Shown here: one piece after another, positions 42,501 to 54,100 of the stretch | Numbering within the stretch: the first letter of the stretch is position 1 | Layout: each line of letters opens with the position of its first letter | Assembly: GCA_905221615.1 (NCBI GenBank) | Contig: CAJNDT010005995.1 | Span: 310,001 to 374,000 of the forward strand | Origin: Symbiodinium sp. CCMP2592 | Taxonomy: Eukaryota; Sar; Dinophyceae; Suessiales; Symbiodiniaceae | Reading direction: 5' to 3' | DNA length: 64,000 nt | Notes under the pieces: generated by a model | What the model saw: the letters and a program-made list of their open reading frames with translations, nothing else | Told to the model about the DNA's origin: nothing | Databases searched by the model: none | Position numbers and translations under genes: made by a program

Positions 42501-44345
42501 TGTCAGTGGAAGGAGCCATTGATCAGTGCGAGATGCCTTCAAGGTTTTAATCGGATCTTTGGTGCGTGCCCCCGCAGCCACGGTTTTGCTTCTCGGCCGG
42601 CTCTTTGTCGAGGAGGTGCGGTTTTCTGGCATTCAATTTCTGAAAGTTCGCAGATTTTCGCAGTGTGAAGCGCGTTGCAGGTGCAATACCAAGTCTTCGC
42701 ACCTTTGTGGCATTCTGCAGACTGCTATGGCAAGTCGGCAAGCAGAATCGTCGGTATTCGATGGGGGAGCAACACAAGTCGAGGTGTACACAGCTCCGAT
42801 TTTCAAATCACCTGGCTGCGACGACGCAATATCAATTCTTCTTGGCGATTGGATTTCAGCGAAGCTGCAGGCACTGGCCAGGGGATGCCAGGGGCCGGGG
42901 CCGGGGGTGTGGCTCGAGTCCAGTTCGGGAGGTGGCATCCATCGAGGACGTGATTCTTGAGGAGCACTTCCAGTCCATTGTGGGATCCCGCCACATGCGA
43001 CAGTGGTTCAAGCTGCGGAAGGCCTACGCCATGATGGAGGAGTCATAGCCGTCGATAGCCAATAGCCTCACGAGAAGGGGCCGAAGGGCATGGAATGGCC
43101 GCATGGCATGGCATCTGGCCAGGACCACGAGCGGATCAGCGGCCTGAAGTATGATTTGGCGCCTCGTCTGAAGGGCCAGGCCCCCCCTGAGACCTCACTT
43201 CCATTCCTATAGAGCACCAGCTGAGGTACTCAAGTTTCGGACGGACGTGGAGCTGGCTGCGCCCATTCGCCTCGCAGATTTTCCAGAGGCGAGGGAGCAA
43301 CACAACTTTGTGCCTCGTTGATTGCGGCACCCGCAGATCATGACCGGTTCTGTGGTCTACAGTGCACACGACCTGGTGTTCTTCTGCAATCGGAAGGTGC
43401 AACACTGCACCATGCATGTCGTGTTCTTCACCACAGACGGAAACCTTCAGGTTGCTCATGTCTTACTGAATGATATCCTGGAGAAGCTCGTCAGTCGCGC
43501 CGGGAACGAGAGCAGGTAGCCGATACGCGTCGCTTGCGGTTGGGATCCTGCTGGTCCCTGGCATCCACAGGGCACCCAACAGGCAGCTTGCAGTGGCAGG
43601 CTCTTCCCGCTAAACTACGACAGACTCTTGCGTTCGGATGAGGGCAATGCAATGCCACTTCAGGTGCGATGCCGTAGCAACAGCTGTCATTACATTTACA
43701 TTACATTACATTTACAGGAACGTGGCCCGGCTTTCTGCCAGGTGTTTCCAGACGTACATTCGAGTTTTCGCGCCGCTGTGATCGGTTTCGGCCATACATA
43801 CCCAGGCAGGGAGCCGCACGTGAGATGTGATTTGCAGGGATTGGTGAAGCTTTCTGGCAGCACCCGGATCGTCCTTCAGGGACCTGTGAGGCCTGTGCGG
43901 TGTAATCTTCCGCTGGCGCAAGCAAAATGGGGCGTCGGAATTTCGCGTGGCCAACGAATTGTTCAGTCTTGAACGAACGGTGACGAACCTTTGTAGGTTT
44001 ATGGTAACCTCAGCTCTGGGCGTGGGCAGCATCATTTTCTTCAACTTACCCCTTACGCAGGGAATGGTGCCCCCCAGGAACGGACAAGGCTGCCATTCCA
44101 GGACCTGTTCATCCAAACGAGACTCCAGCGCATCAGCAGAAGCGCCTGCAGCGACAAAGGAAGCCAGCCAAGAGCTTGCCGAACACGACGACCCTTTTTC
44201 GAATATCCTGCAGCCACGATGGAGCTCGGATGAGCTCGAATACCCACGATGCACCTCTGCAAAAAAAATATTTCCTGTGTATGTTGTAGATTCCTTCAGG
44301 ACTCAGCAGGCAGGGCAGCTGAACGTTTTGCAGCAGTACTTTTGA
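42500..44345 (+). other. Exon-like stretches of one or two unrecognised genes
   Basis: Plus-strand pieces that look coding: V-L-I-G-S-L-V-R-A-P-A-A-T-V-L-L-L (42530-42650); S-I-E-D-V-I-L-E-E-H-F-Q-S-I-V ending at a stop at 43046-43048; a new ATG near 43106 giving M-A-S-G-Q-D-H-E-R-I-S-G-L-K-Y-D-L-A-P-R-L-K; F-R-T-D-V-E-L-A-A-P-I-R-L-A-D-F-P (about 43230-43280); V-V-Y-S-A-H-D-L-V-F-F-C-N ... L-L-N-D-I-L-E-K-L-V-S-R-A-G (43350-43510, followed by a GT donor at 43516); and a membrane-like segment at 44000-44050. I cannot name a family for any. Confidence 0.35.
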
Positions 44346-46142
44346 ACGGTATTCAGTATTCAAGCCTGGTCACTGCGAGCTGCACCAACATCCACGAGGC
44401 CGTCAGCGAAGCCGAGTTTACGTGATGCATTACACAACGCCTTTTAACGTGGCCTTTGCAGCACCGCAACGCAAGCATCACCTAAAACTTTTGATGCTGG
44501 GCTTCGCGAGCGGCTGCCATAGGTCAAGGACTCAAGCCACAGGTCGGGTGTCGTGTGGAAAGAAGTTGGCCAGGTTTTTTCATGAAAAAACAAGTCCTGG
44601 ACTGCTCCATCGCACCTTGGTCCTTTGCATGTCGACAAAGAAGGCAGCAAGATCAAGAAGCAAAAAATCAGGACATTACAGGAATTTGCGGGAGCCAGAC
44701 AACGGTCAGCTCCCCTGTCTGCTGAGACTTCCTTGGGCCTTGGTCCCAATGGTGGTTTGCTGTTTAAGTGTTGGACCATGTCAATGTGTTGATATTTGCT
44801 GTGCTCATACCAGTCGGGCAGCTCGTGTGGGAGGCCTTCTCATGCCGGCCATTCGCAAGTTCAGAGCCGACTTGGAGGCAGCCCACAGGCGAAGTGAGAG
44901 GGGAGAAGCTGCGCAGCACTGAGGCTTCCAGCAAGGGGTCAGTCTCTTGCCTGTGCAACATGTGCGACTAGAGGTGCCAACGGTTTCCGGTCATTGGAGG
45001 ACGGCTCACTTCAGAGAGGTCAACTAGGGAAGTGGTTAACGAACGAATGTCAACGACCTCTACTGCTGTTGAAGGTTTCGGAGCGATACAAAACAGTACC
45101 AGCACTGGAAGCAGACCAATCGCCTCCCGCGAGACAACGAAATGTGCTCCATGAGGCCTTGCTGCTGCGGAGATCATTGCTCCAGTGATTGCTTGTTTGG
45201 TGCCGTCACAGTCGTGTCATGAGGCATTGGTTCTATCACGTCCACAGCGCAGAACCGGAAGTACTGATGCGTCTTTGGTCCGGAAGCACCATGAAGCTCT
45301 CGAAGACAAGGCGAGCTCTCGGACCTTGTCCCTGCCGGTGCTGTGAGCTCGGCTTGCATTCCAGGCACTACCACCATTGCAATTGCGAGCCGCCAGAGCC
45401 TGGCACTCGGAGTCTAAAGAGATGAAAAATGCGTCCGCCGTGCCTGATTCAGGTGCGTGCCAACTAGTTGGCCTCAGAAATGGCCGCCGTACCGAATAGT
45501 CAATGTCTCACACTTTGATGAGCACTGCTGCATGGCGCGAAAAGACACTCGATCACGAGCGGCCTGTTGGGTAGCATTCGTGCGCCTGATTGCTTTCGTG
45601 CCTTTTGCTTTTGCTGACGTCCGACTTGTCTGGGTACTTTCAGTTCCTTTGCTGTGTTGCAACGTGCACATTGTTGTTCAGTGATTTACACGTGCCTCTC
45701 CATGAAAATGGTCGAGTGTGGATTGACATCTTTGTATTTTGCATGATGATCCTCTTGTTTCAGCTTTTGGATTTTGGTTGCTCGAGAAGATAATGATAGG
45801 TGTTTCTTTTGGCCTTCAAGAGTACAGTGGCAGAGAACGGACGAGGAGAGGGCGAGTGTACTGTAGCAACTTGAGCACAGACCTTAGCTGCTCGTTTTTC
45901 ATTGTTGGTACCGCTGTTTTGAACTTTGCGATCTTTCGTATTCAGTGCTAATCTGGCATTCGTACATTTGTTAATCCCCTGTTGAGGCATCATGATGGCT
46001 GAGATGGCCGAGCCTGCACAGCGGCTGCCACCTCCGCATCTGTGTAATGCAGCGCATGAGTCGCTGGTGTAGCTTGGTGTAGCAGCATTGCAGCATCGCT
46101 GCTGATGTCGCGATGCGTGGCCATCGCCGCATCAAAAGAGCC
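44346..46142. other. No gene recognised
   Basis: Short frames only. One plus-strand piece near 44860-44920 is Arg/Glu/Ala-rich and could be a coiled-coil exon, but nothing around it supports a gene. Confidence 0.4.
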
Positions 46143-47315
46143 TCATTCGCGAATTCGAGGTAGTTTCAAAGTTTCGTTCTTCGGTGTGGGTAGGTCGGTC
46201 GAGCCAGGCCTCGTGGTCGCACTCGTGCTCCTCATTGCAGCTGTCTTGGGGACGCTGTATGTGAGGAGAAAGCGGCAGCAAGGGGCCGCTTGGAGCAGTT
46301 TAGAGACTGCCAGACTGCGTCTGCGAGTGTTTGCCTTTGGCTGCACCTTTGCCAGGCACGCGAGATTACAGAGCCGCTGCAGGAAGCTTGATCTTCCTTC
46401 CTCGCCTCGCTCGTCGCCCCACACGGCGAATCGCGTCTTGCAATGCCTTCGGCTGTAGCCAAAAAGCGAGGCCTTCAGTAGATCGAGCTCGGCCATGAAG
46501 CCGTAGATTGCATGCGCCTCCTCAAGGATTCTGGAAGACATGCATCTTCACAGGCTTGGACGAATCGCTCGTGCATACTCGTGCCGTTTTTCTGCCACTC
46601 CCTTCTTGAGTGTTGCAGATTCATTTTTTGCCAGCACCTTCTCCCCCACAGCTAGGTTCAGACATAGCAGCACTTACGATGCTACCTGGGTATGTCCGAC
46701 TGATCAAGCTTCATGCTGCCCCAAGAAAGATTTGCAGCACACAATGTCACGAAACAGTGGCTTGCCTGTCGCAAGTCCTCTCAGGATGTGATCATCACTG
46801 ATTATGCGCTCAAGTAGTATAGGTATGAAAGATGAGTTGCTTCTTCGACACCCTCCCTCCCTGGCACGGGTGACGGCCTGCAGCTGAGTGCCGATCGCAC
46901 AGAGGATCTTCGAAGGTTTGCGAGAGCGAGGTGCATGCGCCGGCGCCCCAACGGAAGTTTGCTTTGCTCGCGGGCTTCGTGGCGGCTCGGCATGAAAGTC
47001 TTCGTGACGCCCTGCACCTGCTGACATGACAGCATCCATGAGTGCCAGGCTCTCCATGGGCTTGCACTGCAATTTTGCATACAGACGTCCGGGCAGGCTC
47101 ATCAGGTGGAAACCCGCTCCGCTCATACCGGTACAGACTGAAGTGATAATCAGTTCTGGTGTCAGGCAGCTCTTGAGCGAGTCCGCAAGCTCAACAGGGA
47201 GCATTTCCTCAATGGGACGAAGGAAGAGGCAGCCAACGCTGGCAGCGTGTGACAGCAACCATGCACACTTCCGGTCGTGCATCGCTTGCGAGTCGTATTT
47301 GAAGTGCACGCGCAT
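46143..47315 (-). CDS. Unrecognised open frames on the minus strand (possible two-exon gene)
   Basis: Read leftward, a 203-codon frame (47315-46704) begins M-R-V-H-F-K-Y-D-S-Q-A-M and contains V-E-L-A-D-S-L-K-S-C-L-T-P-E-L and L-P-G-R-L-Y-A-K-L-Q-C. A second frame (46541-46143) starts S-R-I-L-E-E-A-H-A-I-Y-G-F-M-A-E-L-D-L-L-K. The first is long for a chance frame at this base composition. No family features. It would be divergent from the P5A ATPase gene. Low confidence that it is expressed. Confidence 0.35.
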
Positions 47316-48149
47316 GTCCAGATGATCTTCGACCTTCCATTGCCGTTTGTTGTACTGCAGCCTTTGCCTACTACCTAGGTGAAGAGTGAAGACTCAACGT
47401 TTTAGGTTCACTCGCCCACTGCACAGCTCTCGGTGGCAATTAGACTCTGTTTCAGTCAGACACACATGCAATCACGTCAAGTACATGGAGTAGAGTATAG
47501 TAGAGTGTAGCGCAGGACAAGATTCCGCAAGAGCAGCTGCCTTCAGAGTGGGCCGGAGGGTCAGTGGGAGGGTTCAGATCGCCTGCAAGATGTTTTGACA
47601 TCGCCCCGCTAAAACGCTCTTCTCTCCGTTGCCCGCTGTGTTGCACAGCCTTTACTCTGAGGCCCCAAACCCGTGGGCGAGCGCATCGCTCTTTGCGACG
47701 ACCCTCCGCCGCAGAATCGACGTATACGATACAATGACCTCCATTCGCACACGTCTGACGGCTCAGGATCTCCCTGCACGTCTTTTTCCATCTTGTCTGC
47801 CATTGGAAGGCGTCTTGACTTGACACATCGTGCAGAGAGCTTCGATGCTGTTTGCAGGTCGGTTTCCGAGCCTCCATGTTGTTCCAACCTGCTCGCAACG
47901 TGCGGGAAGGTTTCTATGTCCAGGCGTTGTGGGTGCTTGGAAGCTGCTAAGCTGTCCTGTGTCTGTGGGGCTGCAGAGGTCACTCCGCTGCCGCTGCTCA
48001 CTCAGACATGGTCGGAATGTGAGGAAATGAAAACGCGAGCCGCTGACGATGACTCTAGGCACCGTGGTCGGCCGGCTTTGGTGCCCTTGAAGTTTGCACC
48101 CCTGAGACTCTGAGAGCCTTTCGCGTTGGAGACGACTGGCTTCGATAGG

Positions 48150-51100
48150 TTTTGCGAGACCACCCTGCGCCTGACCTTCATCTTCCAGCGCCAGCACTAC
48201 GAGTGCCTAGAACCGGGCCCGCCTGAGTCGGCTTTCCAGTCGGACGAGACGAAATTCGGACTGCCAGGCGAGAGCGGCACGGATCCCGACGAGGAGGCGA
48301 TTTGCGGGTGTTCGGCGTTCTTTGGGAATGTGAAGACATCGCAATGGCCATTCCAATCTTGAGTGCTCTGAAGCACGTCGGCCTAACACCGAAGCTGCTC
48401 CCACGATCACTCCGATGTCAATTCGCAGCGCTGCAAGATCCCGTCGCGAAAACGGAGACCAGTGTTACAGTAGGTTACAGGGGGTTAGGGGGGAAATCTT
48501 GGGCATCAGTCGGTCCGCAGCATTCATTGCATAGATTGTCATGAGTCATGATGTGTAGCAAGACAATGGATGGTTTTCCGAGTCACTTGGGCTTACGAGA
48601 CGGCGTGTCGATCGGTCCTCTTCCCGGCCAAGTCGTCAACTGTTAGCCGGCCGCGAGTTTTTTAGTGCGACCTTCCCTTCGACTTGCGCTTCCAGAGCTG
48701 TTTTCGTTGCTAGCTTGTGCCTTCCTCACATCGTTTTGTTGCAGGTCGGAGAGGTTCGGTTGACGCCATGTCCGGTCTCGGAGCCACTCTCCAAGTACCT
48801 GCAGGCCGGCGCCATCCTGCGCCCTGAGACTCACGAAATTAGCTTATCGAGTGCTTTGAGGCGACGGGCGTAGGCAATGATGATGCTGAGCACCTGAAGA
48901 GTCGCTTTGGCGATAACCTGCTGGAGGTCCGTAACAGCGTGATATCACCAATTGTGTTGTCTCTTGCTTGGGTTCCGTGCGGCCGTGCAGGTGGAGCTCC
49001 CGAGCTTTTTCCAGTGCTACAAGGCTCCCGATGGCTCCCGGTGGGTGAGGCTACTGACTCTTCTGCTCGAAATCTGTCGGGAGCCAGGAGCAGCTTTTAT
49101 CGCCTTTAGTCATCTTCCAGGCGCAGAGAAAGCACATGTCAGCACATCCCTCTTCCTCTTTGCTTTGCTTTGTTATTGCTCTTTGCCCGATGACCCAGAT
49201 CTTTGTGGCCCTTATCTGGGCAGCTGACGATTTCTTTGGCTACACCTTGATGCAGTTGTTGCCCAAGGCTCAGCTATTGGGAGGCAGTGGACATGATCAA
49301 CAGGGAGTGCTGGATGCTGTGTTGGCCGAAGGAAACAACCCTCTCGCAATTGGAAGCTCAGAAAGTCCGAACAGTTGAGTAGTTTCGTTATGTTTCGTTC
49401 TCTGTGTTGAAAACGAGTCGTGCAGGCGGATGAAGTCCTAAAGGAATCGTGCTTCATGACATGCTGCATGCAGCGAACGCAGGAAGCATCATGGCACCAT
49501 GGCGCTGCCGCAAGCGTGTGCCTGTTGGACCTAGGTTCATTTTGACGATGGAGTCCACAAGCGTTTTCCAGCGGCTGAAGACGATGAAGATGCTCAACAG
49601 CATGGGCACGAAATCCTACGGCATCATGGTAAGCCCTGACCAAATCCTAAGTGTGTGGTGGATCCAGTGAAGTGTCGACAGCCAGGTCTTCCGAGGGGGA
49701 TCTTGGGTCGAGAAGAGCCGGGGCCTCGGGCTGGGGCTGCCCTACAAAGACTTCCGTCACACTGGAACTGAAAGCACATGGGCCGGGCTTTGAGGTCAAG
49801 TGCGAGCGAGCTGTTTTATTCGTAACGATCGTAAGGCAGTCTTTGGGCAGGTAGCTTTGTGAGAAATTGCAATGTACCCCCTCGTCTAGGCCCGTGGCGA
49901 TACTCCAACCCGAGCCGTCACAACTTCCGAGTCTTGTGTTCAACATCTGAGTCCTAGCCTCAACCATCTTTGTATGTACGTAAGTACGTACGTAGGTACG
50001 TACGTAGGTATGTATGCATATATATATATGTATGTATATATGTATGTGTGTGTAGAGTTTCGTTTTTCGGTCCTTGCCTGGATCCGTCGCATGACTAGAT
50101 TGCAGATTGCAGCTCATTGCAGCTCGACTATTCAACCAGTCAGTCGAGAAAATGCCAACTGCCACAAGGATTTTACGTGCCTGAGGCACACAGATGCTTC
50201 GGCAGTCTGCTACAGTCTGCTCTGAAACTCTGCTTGTTGATCTTGCATGTGTAGCCTTGGTCTTGAGCTTATCTTGTTACATACCGCTGCCATAGGGCCC
50301 TTGAGTCATACCGCTAGCTTCGCAGTTGCAAAAGGGAACGTCCACCAGTTTGAAATCGGTACCGGAGCTGGTACACCAGCCAAGCGGGGACTACTGTAGT
50401 ACCTAGCCACTAGTAGGTCAGTGGGGCGAGGGTAGCGGATTATCGACCCATTCCGTTGTGTAGCTCTCCCTTTTCATTTTTCATTGTTCCGATCAACAAT
50501 GAGTGTGGCCGGACTCAAGTGCCACCGTGCCAACACCCCGAAAACCCGAAGTGTCCCCTAGATGACGGGGGCGATCCCAGTACATCTCACGACTGGGAGC
50601 TTACGAAATGCGGCGTAAGCTACTCGAGGACGCGATTCGTGCTAAATCGATGACGAAGAGCGACAAGTCAGCTGTCGACCCGGACGAATCAGGTTCCGAT
50701 GCAAATGTCGAGACAGCCAGCCCAGCCCGACCAGAGCAGCAGCCGCACCTTCCGAGGATTACCGCCGCGGCACATAGAGTCGCATAGAGTTTTCGAAGGA
50801 CTTCGCGAGGAAGCCTTTGAGCTGGCACGAGATATCGGTATCGAATCACTCGCGGCCCCCGCAGGGCACTTCGTTCCCTCCTTGGCAAAATGTGCGTAGG
50901 GCGGTGTTTCCACTTGCAGCGGAAGAAGCCCGATAACTCTTCCGATCCGAGCCGATGCGTGTTGAGTTGCTACTTGACTTGTCTGGGCTATCCCGCCAGT
51001 AAGCCCTTGAGATCAAGGGTTGCGCCCCAAACAAGAAGTCAAGCAGTGAAAGCTTGTACAAACTGTACAATGGTAGGGGCGAAAGCCTTGATGTATCATA

Positions 51101-54100
51101 GCATGAATTCACGTACAAGGCTTTTGTGAGAAGTGTATAGACGCTGTCAATCTGGGAACCCAATACACGTAGAGAAGTCTGCAAGCTTAGCCTCACACGC
51201 AGACTAGGAAAGGTACCAGGCGCCAGAAGGGGCAAGAATCAGAATAGCCAAAAAAAGAAAACCATAGGCTGGACCTAACACATACAGCAGGCAGAGTTTT
51301 TGTTTCAGGAAGGCCGATGCACAGAACATAGAAGGCTTCAATAGGAAAGGCAGAATTACAAGCCAGGTAAAAGACCAACGGACAACGGAGACGAAAGTCC
51401 CTGGCACTTTCAACGTACTCGACAGAAAGACCTAGCGCATTTCAAGAATTCTCCAGAAACCCGCAAGAACTTTCTGAGGCGGGGTGTTCGTTTGTAACTA
51501 GTGCACAGTAGTCCCAAGTAGGTAGTGTACAGTAATCACAGGAACACACGGAAAGCCATGTTGTGCGTCCGCGAACGGAGGCTTAAGCAGACAGCCTGCA
51601 GGAAAGGAAAAGTTCTTTGTGAGTTTAGTGTGGGAAGGAGGGCTAAGAAGCCTTTAGTTTCAACACGTGCACTTCAGGGCCGAAATATCAAAGAAAAGTG
51701 CGACTCCAGAAACTGAGCGTAATGACGGCATCAATAGGTCGCAGCACGGACGCATCCACTTTGCAGTTCCAGCGGAACAGCTACGTGATCCGAGTTGTGA
51801 CTGCCATCGCCGTGTCCTTCTCAAGCACCACGATCAAAAGAGTATGCCGGGCAACTCTTCAGGCCGAAACATACGCTTTGCAAAATTACCAGGAGAAAGG
51901 TGATCGCGTACGAGCGGCCCCGGCAGCGGTCTTTGGATTCGGATCTCAAAAGACCGAATGGGAATCTCGGGCCGGGCACAATCCCGAATGTCGTGCCCAC
52001 ACACTGCGGTAGCCTGGCAGACCACGTGAATTCTGAAACCCTGCCCGGGTTCAGGATAAAAGGCTTCAAATCGAGCTAAGTGCAGTGCACCGACGTATTT
52101 TCAACGAAGGTGGCATGAAAACCTGTGAGGTCGACGCGGTAGACTGGATTGGCACAACTACCCAAGCACATGTGTCTAAACTAGAACAAGGGTCTGTGCA
52201 GTTTAATTCAGTTCGAAGCTCAAACCAAGAGAACAGCTTGAGTGCTTGTTGATCTTGCATGCATAGCCTTGGTCTCGAGTTTACCTTGTTACACACGGCT
52301 GCTGCAGGGCCCTGGGAGTCATACCGATAGCTTCCCAGTTGCACAACGGAACGTCCACCAATTTCAAGTTTGTCTTGGAGGTTGATGGTTTCTTATTGTT
52401 CTCAATGCATGGGGTATCCGAGGAACGTTGAGTCTGTCAGATGGGACATCCAGGCGGCTGATGAATGTTTGGTCTATGTCCAAAATGGTTGCGTGCAGAA
52501 TGTGCAGCCCACGTGCTGCAGAGAACATAATAGCCTAATCGTGCTTTTAAATTAAACCAATGTTGTTTGACATTCTCAAAAGTGTCACGGGCAACGCAAG
52601 GCTCCGAAACTTGAATCCGTCCAACGCAGGTTTTCAGGCCTGATCGGGTTGTGGAGAAGTGCCGCGAAGCTGGAGATAGATGGAGTCAGCAAGCCAAATG
52701 CCGACAAGTGACAGACAAATGCACAAAGTCCGCTTCAGTGGCCTTCGTAAACAATCCCGATACGAAATAGCATGTTAGAATAGAAAGTATCCAGGTCTCT
52801 GGCTGGGAGAATGGCTTTCGGTTGCCCGTGGGCCTTTGGTACTTCAACCGGGCATTCTCCGCCTCGGTGTTTCGCTCCGTTGTCCAAGCCTTCGCACCGT
52901 GAGGTCCGACCCTGACACATCCTGATACCGATACCGTTTTCCCTACACTGGAGTGAAAGCTTCGAGTCTCGGGGGCTGTCTCCTCCATTGTATGACGAAC
53001 CCAGGACATCGGAAATGCACTTGTTTGAAGGGCTTCGAGTTGGGGAAGATGCATGGCTTGAACAATTGTTAGCCGCTTCAGAGCAGTTTAGAGTTTAGTT
53101 CATCAATCGTGAGGGTGGATCGTTGCCGTCACGTAGCCACGTGCAAACGGAGAGATGCAAAGGCACGTCCGATCTGGTCCCTGGTGATCTCATCGAGCTG
53201 GTGACGGTCTGCTGCTGTGTCTGCTTTGGGCTTTGCAAACAGTTGCTCCTGTTGCGTAGGTTGCTCGTCAAGAAGGGGCCACCGACAAGGCCCGGGGTGC
53301 ACCTTTGGAATGAAGCCATGCCTTTTGCTGAGTCTTTGTGCATGCGGTCGCGAACAAGGTTGCCCCGGACATCGTGCCTTGCGACTGTGTGCTGATTCGG
53401 GGCGAGGCTCGGCAATGGCTGCTGCCTCGGCGAGCGAACTGCAACCCTGGGTAGGCCGTTGCAAGCGAAGCCAGCCTGACTGGAGAGTCTGCGCCGCAGA
53501 TGAAGGATGCTTTGGTTCTCGAGGAGTGCTCCGCAATGCTCCGCAGTCCGTGCTTCACAACACTCTGCTCTCCACTCGAGCACACCAGAAGATCGCTCCA
53601 ATCGCGCTCCCGGCACGACGACGTGATCCAAAAGCAGCCCGAGCCAAAGTGACTCAGTCGACTCGTAGCCGCGAGGACGCCTGCGGGGACATGCACAAGT
53701 CGGGCGACTCTTCGCTCGCAAAATTCTGGGTCTGTCGAGGAGGAAAAAAGATTGAAAGTACTAACTGTGTAAGATCTCGCCCGTCCTGCTCGTTCGTCGT
53801 GAGTTGGCATTTGTTGGAGTTGTTTTCCGTTGCCTTCGTCTCCAACCGCCAGAAGCAGAAGGCAAATCCATTTGCTCCTGTCCAGCTGGTATACTGGCCG
53901 CAGTCACGATATAGAGGGCGAGTGGAGAGCAGAGGTAAAGAAACAGCTGGTGGCCGCTTTTCTGTTGCCTAGACTGGTCTTGGTGGCATCCGACTGAGCC
54001 GCTCCTCGTATGATCAGTTGCTTCTCGTCGGAACTTTCTTCTGCGCCTCCATACTCCGCGGCAAACAGACGAACTGATTCTGAGACCTCCTTTGGTTCGT

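Larger units (their letters stand above)
50231..52368 (+). mobile_element. Degraded Copia-like retrotransposon with LTR-like direct repeats
   Basis: Two direct repeats of about 125 bases, 50231-50358 and 52243-52368, roughly 85% alike, both contain TGTTGATCTTGCAT near their left ends. Between them, an RNase H-end fragment of Copia pol lies 230 bases before the right repeat, where a 3' LTR would be expected. Most of gag and pol is missing. Confidence 0.6.
49629..53113 (+). other. 3.5-kb intron of the P5A gene
   Basis: Opens at GTAAGC after exon 49535-49628 and closes before the L-V-P-G-D exon. It contains a TACG/TATG simple repeat at 49970-50053 and the relic of a Copia-like element at 50231-52368. 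Confidence 0.7.
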
